Below the pieces are notes generated by a model, which did not search any database, was not told where the DNA came from, and worked only from the letters and a program-made list of their open reading frames with translations. Shown here one piece after another: positions 23,884 through 31,862 of a stretch of DNA of 36,595 nucleotides. Both the position numbers and the translations under genes were made by a program. The stretch comes from a virus. Each line of letters begins with the position of its first letter. Position 1 is the stretch's first letter. The stretch spans positions 1 to 36,595 of IMG/VR virus record IMGVR_UViG_3300031727_000003; one strand, given 5' to 3'.

Positions 23884-24431
23884 TGACAACCTATCATCAT
23901 ACCGCATACATCGACGGTACGACTCAGTTCAAAGCCTCTGATATGAACGCTCCTTTAGCAACGCTCGACGCGGCTATAGGGAGTTTTAGTGGCATGGCTG
24001 GGAAGATAGCCCGAGTAAACAGCGGCGAAACGGCACTCGAATTCTTTGATCCGACGTATGACATTGGTGGTTCGTTCAACGGTAGTCCTACCGCGAGTCT
24101 CGTTATCATGCGTTTCCCTATAGTGCATAGTATTTCGTTTCCTGCAGGAATGTCGCAAAGTCGATTCATCGCAGGAACTGCGGCTACTGGCTCAACGGTA
24201 TTCAGTTTGCAGAGAAGCGGAACTCAATTTGGCACAGTCACATTCGGTGCTGGAAGTGCAATCGGCGTTTTCAGCGTCGGTACAGAGACCGCTTTCGGCG
24301 TCGGCAACATATTGACTATTGTTGCTCCAGGTACTCCTGATTCTACTTTGGCCGATCTTGGTTGGTGTCTGGTAGCAAATAGGAACGTAGCAACGATGGC
24401 GACTACAAGCACAACGACAACGACCGCTTAG
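23883..24431 (+). CDS. Short tail fibre-like protein with Thr-rich C-terminal tag
   Basis: This 182-residue protein begins TTYHHTAYIDGTTQFKASDM followed by NAPLATLDAAIG, a start common among phage fibre proteins that wrap around a preceding structural protein. The body is small-residue beta repeats (FIAGTAATGSTVFSLQRSGT; VTFGAGSAIGVFSVGTETAF) as expected for a fibrous trimer. It ends NVATMATTSTTTTTA, the Thr tag. The stop overlaps the SD (TAGGAG) of the next gene. It is probably displayed at the tail tip. Confidence 0.7.
   Translation: MTTYHHTAYIDGTTQFKASDMNAPLATLDAAIGSFSGMAGKIARVNSGETALEFFDPTYDIGGSFNGSPTASLVIMRFPIVHSISFPAGMSQSRFIAGTAATGSTVFSLQRSGTQFGTVTFGAGSAIGVFSVGTETAFGVGNILTIVAPGTPDSTLADLGWCLVANRNVATMATTSTTTTTA
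24402..24431 (+). repeat. Thr-rich tag coding sequence (short fibre)
   Basis: Encodes TTSTTTTTA at the fibre C-terminus. Its final bases, ending ACGACCGCTTA, resemble those of the tail tube tag, so partial DNA copying between the two genes is possible. Confidence 0.8.
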
Positions 24432-24439
24432 GAGTTACG

Positions 24440-25966
24440 ATGACAATCAATTATGTAGATATTGTTGGTGGTAACGACGGAACGGCTGACGGCACGACCT
24501 CACTTCCATATCAAACGATTGATGCCGCAGTGGTCGGGCTTGCGGGAGGTGATGAGGTGCGCGTCAAGAAAGTGGACGTGACCGCGCTATCCGGGACTGT
24601 TTCTTTTACAAACGGTTCGGCATCTGTGAACACGTCGGCCGATCAGACAAGCGTTCTCACGACAGGGGATTTTATCAGCAAAAGCGCAACCGGAGGTACT
24701 GAGGGCTGGTGGCGTATTCTTTCGTTGACTTCATCGGTCATAACCCTTGAGGAAATATATACTGGGGAAACAGCCGCTACCATTACTGGTTACTGGGTCA
24801 CGCCGATCACCTATGATACCACCGACTCTGATGGAAGTTCATATAATGGAACATCAAAATCCAGCCTGTTAAAAGTAACCGGCGGCTGGAATTTTAGTAA
24901 TGAGACTCGTGACGGTTATACTTTCTTGACCTCAAGCGGTGAAACATATTCTATAAATATCCAGATGGATTATGTAGAAGTAGCTTATTTTGTTGTCTAT
25001 GGTGAGACCTATTCATTTCGTTCCTCATCGGATTATAGTTATTTTCACGATCTATACGCACTTTCTGATTCCGGTGCTTCTGATAGGGCTTTTTATTTTG
25101 TGGGCTGTGATGATCTTATCCTCGAAAATTGTATTGCTTCCCATTGTGGTTACGGATTTGACATCACCGGATCAAGTTTGCAAATCGATTCATTGACTGT
25201 TTGGCATGCTGTTGGTGCCAACGCGATTAATTTCGGTACAAGTCATGGACTACTGGCTAAAAACCTTTACGTGAACAAAGTAACCTCTACGGATTTTGGA
25301 TTATCACTGAGTAGTGTGCTTTGGGGCTTTATTTACAATTTTGAAGTTGAGACAACCTATGGAGGAGTATTTGTAAGTAATTGTGTCAATGTGTCTATCG
25401 ATACGTTAACTATAGGGACTGCTACGAATGATGGCGTTCGATTAAGTACCGGCACCTATGGAACCATTTGCAGAAATATAACTATGGGCACTATCGGTGG
25501 TGAGAACTATCAAAATATAGTAGGCAGCTTAACGACTTCCGGTAGTGAACTTGTCGTAATAAACTCCGGGGTCAGCTACCATATAAACGGCTATGATAGT
25601 ATAGTTCGCAGGTCTAACACCGCAGATGCTCGAAGCGGCACCTGTGTTCAATTAACGCCTATTGATGCAGATGATCCTGTATTTTTCAAAGTTGGGGTAC
25701 ACAAAATAGCATCAACCGCAAGCGACATCACATTATCCGTTTACCTCAAGGAAGATGGCAGTTTAAACGGAAATGTGTATCTATTTGCTGTAAGAGAAGG
25801 AAGGGCTGTATCAAGTTACGAGTATCAAACGGTTACGTCGAGCTACGCCCAATATTCGGTTGTTGTCGATACTGCCGATCTCGTCGTGGACGAGTATTTG
25901 GAGCTGCATTTAGGAGTTACGGGCACGGCGGGAAACCTTTACGTTGACGACTTCTCAGCGAGTTAG
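24440..25966 (+). CDS. Right-handed beta-helix tailspike-like protein
   Basis: This 508-residue protein begins NYVDIVGGNDGTADGTTSLP and YQTIDAAVVGLAGGDEVRVK, the classic opening of parallel beta-helix spikes (pectate lyase-like). About 20-residue coils follow (YVEVAYFVVYGETYSFRSSS; LILENCIASHCGYGFDITGS; LLAKNLYVNKVTSTDFGLSL). The C-terminal 120 residues (SSELVVINS.. to LYVDDFSAS) form a jelly-roll-like carbohydrate-binding domain (VFFKVGVHKIASTASDITLS, then AQYSVVVDTADLVVDEYLEL). It would bind or cleave host surface polysaccharide. The DNA is more AT-rich with different codon habits from the head genes, suggesting acquisition from elsewhere. No Thr tag is present. Confidence 0.75.
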   Translation: MTINYVDIVGGNDGTADGTTSLPYQTIDAAVVGLAGGDEVRVKKVDVTALSGTVSFTNGSASVNTSADQTSVLTTGDFISKSATGGTEGWWRILSLTSSVITLEEIYTGETAATITGYWVTPITYDTTDSDGSSYNGTSKSSLLKVTGGWNFSNETRDGYTFLTSSGETYSINIQMDYVEVAYFVVYGETYSFRSSSDYSYFHDLYALSDSGASDRAFYFVGCDDLILENCIASHCGYGFDITGSSLQIDSLTVWHAVGANAINFGTSHGLLAKNLYVNKVTSTDFGLSLSSVLWGFIYNFEVETTYGGVFVSNCVNVSIDTLTIGTATNDGVRLSTGTYGTICRNITMGTIGGENYQNIVGSLTTSGSELVVINSGVSYHINGYDSIVRRSNTADARSGTCVQLTPIDADDPVFFKVGVHKIASTASDITLSVYLKEDGSLNGNVYLFAVREGRAVSSYEYQTVTSSYAQYSVVVDTADLVVDEYLELHLGVTGTAGNLYVDDFSAS

Positions 25967-25974
25967 GATCTGAT

Positions 25975-26856
25975 ATGAAATGGACAGTCGCGCTATTCGG
26001 TCATGAGAAACCCGAGTTCTATGTACAGGACGCGAATACCAATACGAATCTGTATTCGTTTGTCGAAGACCCCGGCGAACTCCCCTATGGAATGAAATTG
26101 CATCGATGTATAGGAAATGCGAGACGAGCGAAGCCGGGTGACGTGATCGACAGTAAACCCGAAAAATGTTGGAATTGCGATGAAAACCAGTATCGTGAGA
26201 TCGCACAACTTTTGAGAAACCGTTCATATCTAACCAATAAAAAATCCGAAATCAAAGCCAAATACGTTGCACGATCACGAGGGAAAGACTGGCGAGTTGA
26301 AGCGCGGTTCGAACGCCTTTGGCGGGATAGAATAAGGAGTCACGGTTTGAATGACCCCGCTTTGATCCCAGACGAAATCATAACGCACTTCAATAAGGTT
26401 CGAGGTTCAAGCCTATGGCATTATAGGGGAGAGAACATCTGGGGAGAAAACGAGCGAAGGCGTTTTTTGGTTGTCGGTATAGACGGTCCTACGGATGAGC
26501 AGTGGGAAGGTCTTACTGAACCAGAATGGGATATTGATACATATTTAGAGTACAATCCCAAAAGTGAATCGGAATTCATGACGGATACCGAAGGAAAAGG
26601 AAATTACAACGAGTATCTTCAACAGTTGAGAGACCAATGTTTGTTTCCACAAATGCACAGCAAACAGAGACGTTTCCAGATAACCCTTGATGATCTGAGT
26701 TCAATGGGGGTTGATATTGACCGTATGTTAGACCCGAATATTGAGTATGTACCCAATGTTGGAACGACCCATACGAACTGCTTTGACAAATTGAATGCCC
26801 GAAAAGTTAAAGCAGTAGATAAACTCCGCACAATTCAGCCGAAAGAGATTGTCTAA
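25975..26856 (+). CDS. Unknown protein between two spike genes
   Basis: This 293-residue protein is not recognised. It starts MKWTVALFGHEKPEFYVQDA (AGGATC is a weak SD). It has a CWNC pair at about residues 63-66, a basic helical middle (RSYLTNKKSEIKAKYVARSR, WRVEARFERLWRDRIRSHGL), and a mixed C-terminal part with many Trp and Asp/Glu (TDEQWEGLTEPEWDIDTYLE). It looks like a globular, soluble, nucleic-acid-binding or assembly protein rather than a fibre, which is odd at this locus. The start and stop overlaps (TAATG at 26854-26858) place it in the fibre operon. A spike-assembly role is possible; an unrelated accessory gene is equally possible. Confidence 0.65.
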   Translation: MKWTVALFGHEKPEFYVQDANTNTNLYSFVEDPGELPYGMKLHRCIGNARRAKPGDVIDSKPEKCWNCDENQYREIAQLLRNRSYLTNKKSEIKAKYVARSRGKDWRVEARFERLWRDRIRSHGLNDPALIPDEIITHFNKVRGSSLWHYRGENIWGENERRRFLVVGIDGPTDEQWEGLTEPEWDIDTYLEYNPKSESEFMTDTEGKGNYNEYLQQLRDQCLFPQMHSKQRRFQITLDDLSSMGVDIDRMLDPNIEYVPNVGTTHTNCFDKLNARKVKAVDKLRTIQPKEIV

Positions 26857-29800
26857 TGGCTTGTTACGATACTGAACCATATCTATGTACCTATGATTCC
26901 GGTGGCGGAAAAGACTATTCTTCTCTTTCTACTTGGGGGACAGACACCGACAACGATTTATCGGGGTATACAGGGCCTGTTATTCTCGATTGCTATGACA
27001 GTCAAAGCCATAACGATCCCGGCAGTATTTATGCCGCGACTAATACAAGCACGACCGCTTATCGATGGATCAGGTCTTCTCCAAACTGCACCGTGCCATT
27101 TTCTGGACGGGCTGGCACCGGAGCTTATTTTTACCGTTCGACAACTACCGGTTTTACTTTTGAGCTTAAAGAATCGTATTGTATGGTGTCGGAAATAGAA
27201 GCGTCTTTGCCATCTCTGGACAATGGATCAACATATTATTGCTTTGAGATATCGGGGACAAATGTCAACGGAGCAAAAGTCGTAAATTGTATTGCACATG
27301 ATAGTGTGAATGTCGGTGCTGGTGGCGCTGCCGGGTTTTCATGCAGAGTAGGCAGCAGTTCTGGATTACCAGTAAGTTTTATTTATAACTGTATCGCTTA
27401 CGACAATGATGGCAATGGTTTTTACAATTACTCTTTTTATTGCAGTGGTTCTGGTTGCATTAACGCGATATTGAACTGCACATCTATTGGAAATACTTAT
27501 GGATTCCAGGGTGTTTCTACCGGTGCTAATAGTTATGGTTATGCTTTTTCATGCTATGCGGCTAATAACACCACATCAGATTTCAATGACGCATCGGGTA
27601 AATGGGCCGCTGACAACCCCGGTTGGAACGCGTCGAGTGATGAAACCTCAGACTTATATGGACAAGTATCGACCAATTACAAATTTAATCTCGATCTGAC
27701 AACTTCAAATCTTGATTCCGATTATCTTCCGACATCAGCGACGAATTTGTATGGCGCTGGCGGCTCTGGGGATAATTACGGTCGTAATCCATACGATGAT
27801 TTTTCAGGTGCTATCACCGATTTTGACGATTGGTTGAAAAACGATCAGTCTGGGGATTCCCGCTCAAAATTGGATATTCAAGGGACATCGCGTCCGACTC
27901 CGGATACCGCAGATGTTTCTTGGGCAATTGGTGCGGCTGAGTATGTAAGTCCGTCCACTTTGAGTTCGAATAGTTTCGATAATTGGAAAGACGGTTCGCC
28001 CATTGTTGAACCAGATGGCGACGGTTCCTTCGATGACTGGAAAGACGGTTCACCTTTTGTTGAATCTTCTACGAATCCAACCTTATTCGAAACAGACTTC
28101 ACCGAAGCTGGTGCCGAAGACGACTGGACAGATATTTGGGAAACCACCAATTTCAGTCATTCCGTAGGCACATCTTCCTCCGAGGCACAAGTCGGCAGCA
28201 AAAATCTCGCCATCGATCTTGTCACACTCAATGGAAGAGGTTGTGCGACATACGATCCCCCAGGAGCTTCCCTAACAGATTGCGAGGTTTTGACACTACT
28301 CAATCTGGCAGATGTTTTCTGGAGCACGAGCAGTTGCACTATTTACCTTCGGGCATCTGGGAGTCAATCAAGTGAAACTGGATACTATCTGGGTCTTTTT
28401 GGTTCTTCTTCCGATAGGATCATGTTTGTTAAATATGTTTCGGGCAGCGCAACAACTTTAGAAGATTTGACAGGTTGGAACAGTATCAGTACGACCAGTC
28501 AACCTGTATGGGTTCGTTTTAAAGTAGTCGGATATGATTTTTATGCTAAAATATGGAATTATGACAGCATTGAACCTGCTGAATGGAGTATGATTTCCAG
28601 TGATCCAGGAAGTTCAATTGCTTCGGGTGCTGTAGGACTTGGAAGAAACGTAGAAACCTCCGGTCATCCAGTTCACTATGAATATTTTGCGGTTGACACT
28701 TCGGGCACGACGATTCCAGTTCCTGACCTTACCGCTGGAACAAGATTAGATCAGCTTAGTCCGTTAAATAAGTTCAGTACAACTTATGAATGGTCCGGCA
28801 CGGGCGTTTATGTTGTCCCACAAAAAGTGCCTTCTGGATTAAATGGGAAATATGTCAAAACCGTTAGTTTATATGCAGATACAGCGGGAACTTCCGCAAG
28901 GATTGCTCTCTACAAAGGTACAGACGACACTACTCCTGATGGCGCTTCTTTGGTTGAAGACTTCGGTGAATTTACCAGCGGAACATCTGGGGCGTATCTT
29001 GATATTCAATTAACTGAATCGTGTCAGGTTAGCACCGACGACATTCTCTGGATTTGTTTTAAAAATGACGGAACGGGAACTGCTTGGGGATTTGTATATG
29101 TATATAACGACGCTTCGCCCTTTTCGATGCCCAACGATGTGTGCAACGCTACCGGACGACATAATATAAGCGCCGGAGTTAGTAGCGATCCGTCTGTTGC
29201 TTGGCCTGCAAGTTTCAGCGGTATTACTTCTTCGGCTGGGGACACTTTTTATGCGGTCAAAGTACTCTTTGACGATGCAGAACCCGGCGCAACAACCACG
29301 ACAACAACCACGATCTCGACTACTTCCACTACCGTAGTCCCTACTTTCTTCGAAACAGATTTCACCGAAGCCAGTCCACTTGATGATTGGACGGAGATTT
29401 GGAACACTTCTGGATTCACGACGAGTGTTAATACGTCGAGTCAGACCGCTCAGGTAGGTTCGAAAAACCTCTATGTTGCTCAGACAACGACTTCTCAACG
29501 CTCGGCTATCGTTTGGGATGGGTCGAGTGGACCCGGTACAGTCACAGATGCCGAAGTCCTTTGCCTTGTTAGTGTTGGTGACAACATTTACAACTATGAT
29601 ACCCCATTTAGGATACATGTTCGTACTGGCGGCAGTACTGGCAGTGAAGATGGTTATCTTCTTACCATCGGTGGGGGCTCTACCGATGCAATAGGAATTT
29701 TTAAATATGTCGCTGGTGCAGCACCTCTCGTAACTGGCGGTAGTGCAGATATCCAGTTGTTTAGTAACTCTTCGCAATTTTGGGTTAGATTTCGAGTTAT

Positions 29801-30647
29801 CGGTACATCATTAAAAGCAAAAGTTTGGTTGTATTATTATGCCGAGCCAGAAGAATGGTGCCTCGATGTTACTGATTCCGATCATACCTCTGGTACGTTA
29901 GGTCTTGGTATATATACCCAATATGCCCACTTTTATTGTGAGTATTTTGCGGTTGATACATCCGGTGGTACTGTACCTGTTCCCACGTTGACGTCAGGAG
30001 AACTTATTGATTGTTTATCGACTAATTTGATGGTAACCTCAACATATTCAAGCATTAATTATGTTCGGCTTGTAGGTTATCCAATTCCAGATTCTCTTGA
30101 TGGGAAATATATTAAGGAAATAAAATTTTATTGCACCGCTTGGTATGACAATGTCCGATTTGCCGTGTACGTTAATAGCGACGAAACCGATCCATCTAAT
30201 GGTGCGACACTCGTTGAAGATTTAGGAGTTATAACAGCAGTTGACAACTCTTGGAACACTATTGCTCTTACTGAAAGTTATCAGGTCAGTTACGGGGACG
30301 TTGTTTGGATAGGCTACAAAGGCGACGACGCTAATAGTAGGATTGTATATTCAGATAAAAAAGGCGATGCTATGGATCAGTTGTGTAATGACACTGGTCG
30401 ATATGACATATCATCGGGCGTCAGTACGGACGAAACCGTAGCGTGGCCATCAGACATAAGCGGCATATCGGGTTCGACGGGTGATTATTGGTATCTTTTG
30501 CCCGTCTATTTTCAAGATGGGCCTTTAGATGCAACAACCACGACAACAACCACGATCTCGACCACGTCGACCACAGATGGGGGTGGTCCTCCGCCTGGTC
30601 CGGGAACGGGCAACGAAAACACGGTGATTGTTATCGCTACAATATGA
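26856..30647 (+). CDS. Large modular spike: beta-helix, two tandem ConA-like/jelly-roll modules, Thr linkers
   Basis: This 1263-residue protein begins with a right-handed beta-helix (about 1-365) with repeated NCIAHD, NCIAYDND, NCTSIGN coils, closing at WAIGAAEYV, a motif typical of such helices. Two short repeats (FDNWKDGSPIVEP and FDDWKDGSPFVES, about 374-402) follow. Then two tandem modules of about 410 residues start at LFETDFTEAGAEDDW and FFETDFTEASPLDDW. Each has a ConA/LamG-like part (AQVGSKNL..; EYFAVDTSG) and a second beta-sandwich (LVEDFGEFTSG; LVEDLGVITAV). Each module ends in a Thr run (ATTTTTTTISTTSTT). The chain ends GGGPPPGPGTG and a short hydrophobic tail. The modules probably bind glycans on the host surface. 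AT-rich DNA suggests recent acquisition. Confidence 0.75.
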   Translation: MACYDTEPYLCTYDSGGGKDYSSLSTWGTDTDNDLSGYTGPVILDCYDSQSHNDPGSIYAATNTSTTAYRWIRSSPNCTVPFSGRAGTGAYFYRSTTTGFTFELKESYCMVSEIEASLPSLDNGSTYYCFEISGTNVNGAKVVNCIAHDSVNVGAGGAAGFSCRVGSSSGLPVSFIYNCIAYDNDGNGFYNYSFYCSGSGCINAILNCTSIGNTYGFQGVSTGANSYGYAFSCYAANNTTSDFNDASGKWAADNPGWNASSDETSDLYGQVSTNYKFNLDLTTSNLDSDYLPTSATNLYGAGGSGDNYGRNPYDDFSGAITDFDDWLKNDQSGDSRSKLDIQGTSRPTPDTADVSWAIGAAEYVSPSTLSSNSFDNWKDGSPIVEPDGDGSFDDWKDGSPFVESSTNPTLFETDFTEAGAEDDWTDIWETTNFSHSVGTSSSEAQVGSKNLAIDLVTLNGRGCATYDPPGASLTDCEVLTLLNLADVFWSTSSCTIYLRASGSQSSETGYYLGLFGSSSDRIMFVKYVSGSATTLEDLTGWNSISTTSQPVWVRFKVVGYDFYAKIWNYDSIEPAEWSMISSDPGSSIASGAVGLGRNVETSGHPVHYEYFAVDTSGTTIPVPDLTAGTRLDQLSPLNKFSTTYEWSGTGVYVVPQKVPSGLNGKYVKTVSLYADTAGTSARIALYKGTDDTTPDGASLVEDFGEFTSGTSGAYLDIQLTESCQVSTDDILWICFKNDGTGTAWGFVYVYNDASPFSMPNDVCNATGRHNISAGVSSDPSVAWPASFSGITSSAGDTFYAVKVLFDDAEPGATTTTTTTISTTSTTVVPTFFETDFTEASPLDDWTEIWNTSGFTTSVNTSSQTAQVGSKNLYVAQTTTSQRSAIVWDGSSGPGTVTDAEVLCLVSVGDNIYNYDTPFRIHVRTGGSTGSEDGYLLTIGGGSTDAIGIFKYVAGAAPLVTGGSADIQLFSNSSQFWVRFRVIGTSLKAKVWLYYYAEPEEWCLDVTDSDHTSGTLGLGIYTQYAHFYCEYFAVDTSGGTVPVPTLTSGELIDCLSTNLMVTSTYSSINYVRLVGYPIPDSLDGKYIKEIKFYCTAWYDNVRFAVYVNSDETDPSNGATLVEDLGVITAVDNSWNTIALTESYQVSYGDVVWIGYKGDDANSRIVYSDKKGDAMDQLCNDTGRYDISSGVSTDETVAWPSDISGISGSTGDYWYLLPVYFQDGPLDATTTTTTTISTTSTTDGGGPPPGPGTGNENTVIVIATI
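27972..28064 (+). repeat. Two short repeats in the large spike
   Basis: Copies at 27972-28010 and 28026-28064 (39 bases each, start to start 54 bases) encode SFDNWKDGSPIVE and SFDDWKDGSPFVE. They link the beta-helix to the tandem modules. Confidence 0.85.
29289..29333 (+). repeat. Thr-rich linker coding sequence 1 (large spike)
   Basis: Encodes ATTTTTTTISTTSTT at the end of module 1. Its first 32 bases are identical to the copy at 30531. Confidence 0.85.
30531..30575 (+). repeat. Thr-rich linker coding sequence 2 (large spike)
   Basis: Encodes ATTTTTTTISTTSTT after module 2, just before the Gly/Pro-rich C-terminus. The first 32 bases equal those of the copy at 29289. Confidence 0.85.
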
Positions 30648-30666
30648 AAGGAGGATAGTTAATTAA

Positions 30667-31101
30667 ATGGCTGAGCAAGGGATAAGAAATTGTGAACATT
30701 GTGACCAACACTCCCCGCTTCGTGAAGATGTCCTCAGAGCTACAAAGGACTTAGAATATGTATGCGCTAAAATGAATAAACAATGCGAGACAGTGGAACA
30801 TTTGTATAAGGAAGTGGATCAGAGATTGAAAACGAAACCTTTCTACGTGCTGATTTCGATTCTAATAACCGTATTGATTTTCATATTAGGGATGCAGTTA
30901 ACCACATACGAAAACGTTGGCGAGATGCAACGTAATATGGAGATAGTAAAATATGAGATAAAAGCGGATCTGGCTAAACACGAAGGCGAAACGTCTCAAC
31001 TTATTAAGCGGGTCGACGCGATCACTCAAGAGCAGAAGATTTTAATGGAGCAGGTTCTGAAACATGTTGGAAAGTATCCCTTTACGGATGAAAGAAGATA
31101 A
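30667..31101 (+). CDS. Single-pass membrane coiled-coil protein, possible inner-membrane spanin or holin partner
   Basis: AAAGGAGG at 30647-30654 stands 12 bases before the ATG, a long but usable spacing. The 144-residue protein has a cytoplasmic N-terminus with a CEHC pair, one clear membrane segment at about 59-77 (FYVLISILITVLIFILGM), and a C-terminal coiled coil (MEIVKYEIKADLAKHEGETS, then QLIKRVDAITQEQKILMEQV). The N-in topology with a periplasmic coiled coil is the plan of inner-membrane spanins; a lipoprotein two genes downstream could be its outer-membrane partner. XhlA-type haemolysin-like proteins are another option. The lysis-cassette position supports a lysis role. Confidence 0.65.
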   Translation: MAEQGIRNCEHCDQHSPLREDVLRATKDLEYVCAKMNKQCETVEHLYKEVDQRLKTKPFYVLISILITVLIFILGMQLTTYENVGEMQRNMEIVKYEIKADLAKHEGETSQLIKRVDAITQEQKILMEQVLKHVGKYPFTDERR

Positions 31102-31107
31102 GTTGAA

Positions 31108-31548
31108 ATGTATATCCCAAAATACTTCAAGCTACAGGAGTTTTTTCCAAAATACTTTTACGAACAATACATCTCAGTTTTAGGTGAGTGCATGTGGTCG
31201 TTAATCGATAATCGAATACTCTGGACAGCAGACGCTTTGAGGTCTCGTTACGGTACGATGGTCGCTAACGATTGGCTCTGGAGAGACGATGAACACGCGT
31301 TTAATTATCGAGGATACCGACCGAAAGATTGTTCTGTCGGTGCGACATTCAGTATGCACAAGTTCGGAAGGGCTTTGGATTGCAAATTCAAAAACGTTAC
31401 AGCAGAGGAGGTGCGGACAGATATAAAGAAAAATGATAGCTACTCGTTTAAACATATAACGACCATTGAGGTCGGTGTTACGTGGTTACATTTCGATTGT
31501 AGAAACCATGATAAATTGAAATATGGGATAAAACTAATCAAACCGTAG
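31108..31548 (+). CDS. Endolysin: M15-family peptidoglycan peptidase
   Basis: This 146-residue enzyme carries the M15 zinc-peptidase signature SMHKFGRALDC (SxHxxGxAxD: Ser82, His84, Asp91) and WLHFD (His128, Asp130). His84, Asp91 and His128 are the expected zinc ligands. Such enzymes cut peptide bonds in peptidoglycan at the end of infection. It has no signal peptide, so it would need the neighbouring holin to reach the wall. There is no separate cell-wall-binding domain, in keeping with single-domain lysins of phages of diderm hosts. The upstream SD is weak. It is encoded 6 bases after the coiled-coil membrane gene. Confidence 0.88.
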   Translation: MYIPKYFKLQEFFPKYFYEQYISVLGECMWSLIDNRILWTADALRSRYGTMVANDWLWRDDEHAFNYRGYRPKDCSVGATFSMHKFGRALDCKFKNVTAEEVRTDIKKNDSYSFKHITTIEVGVTWLHFDCRNHDKLKYGIKLIKP

Positions 31549-31556
31549 GAGTTGCT

Positions 31557-31862
31557 ATGACAGAGGTCACCGTGGAACAAGAGTGCTTGGATGAAAAGCC
31601 AATCGTGAAGAAGAAAAACTATTTCGAGATGTTTTTTGCCACGATTATCATTCTGCTTGTCGGTGGTTATTTGTATGGGGTAACGTTTACCACAATCCCA
31701 GAAGAAAACATCAGGATCGTTGACACGATTTTAGGCTTTCTTCTTGGGTCTGTTATCGCGCCCATTATCATCTGGGCTTTTAGGAGTTCTAAAGCTCAGA
31801 TTGATAGGGAAAATGCGGAACTTCAAGTCTCGCAAATCAAAAACGGTAAAGGAGGTAAGTGA
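31557..31862 (+). CDS. Holin (two membrane segments)
   Basis: This 101-residue protein starts 8 bases after the endolysin stop with AGGAG upstream. It has a charged N-terminus (EKPIVKKKN), membrane segment one at about 24-42 (EMFFATIIILLVGGYLYG), a short acidic loop (TTIPEENIRIVDT), membrane segment two at about 55-74 (ILGFLLGSVIAPIIIWAF), and a basic C-terminus (IKNGKGGK). This is the class II-like holin plan. The location beside the M15 lysin makes lysis the best reading. Its C-terminal codons contain the AAAGGAGG SD of the next gene. Confidence 0.75.
   Translation: MTEVTVEQECLDEKPIVKKKNYFEMFFATIIILLVGGYLYGVTFTTIPEENIRIVDTILGFLLGSVIAPIIIWAFRSSKAQIDRENAELQVSQIKNGKGGK

Larger units (their letters stand above)
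28083..30575 (+). repeat. Tandem duplication of a ~1.25 kb module in the large spike
   Basis: Unit 1 covers about 28083-29338 and unit 2 about 29343-30575. The proteins align throughout (TDFTEA..DDWT.IW; AQVGSKNL; EYFAVDTSG; the LVEDxG strand; Thr linker), but the DNA has diverged except for a 32-base identical stretch at the Thr linkers (29289-29320 and 30531-30562). The duplication is therefore old, with the linker either recently converted or constrained. Confidence 0.8.

Noticed and set aside
29289-30575. CRISPR-like or transposon-end repeats from the ACN-rich stretches
   Set aside because: They are in-frame Thr codons at protein module ends without regular spacers or insertion sequences.
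24440-30647. Diversity-generating retroelement acting on the spike genes
   Set aside because: No reverse transcriptase, accessory gene or template repeat with A-specific differences is visible in the window.
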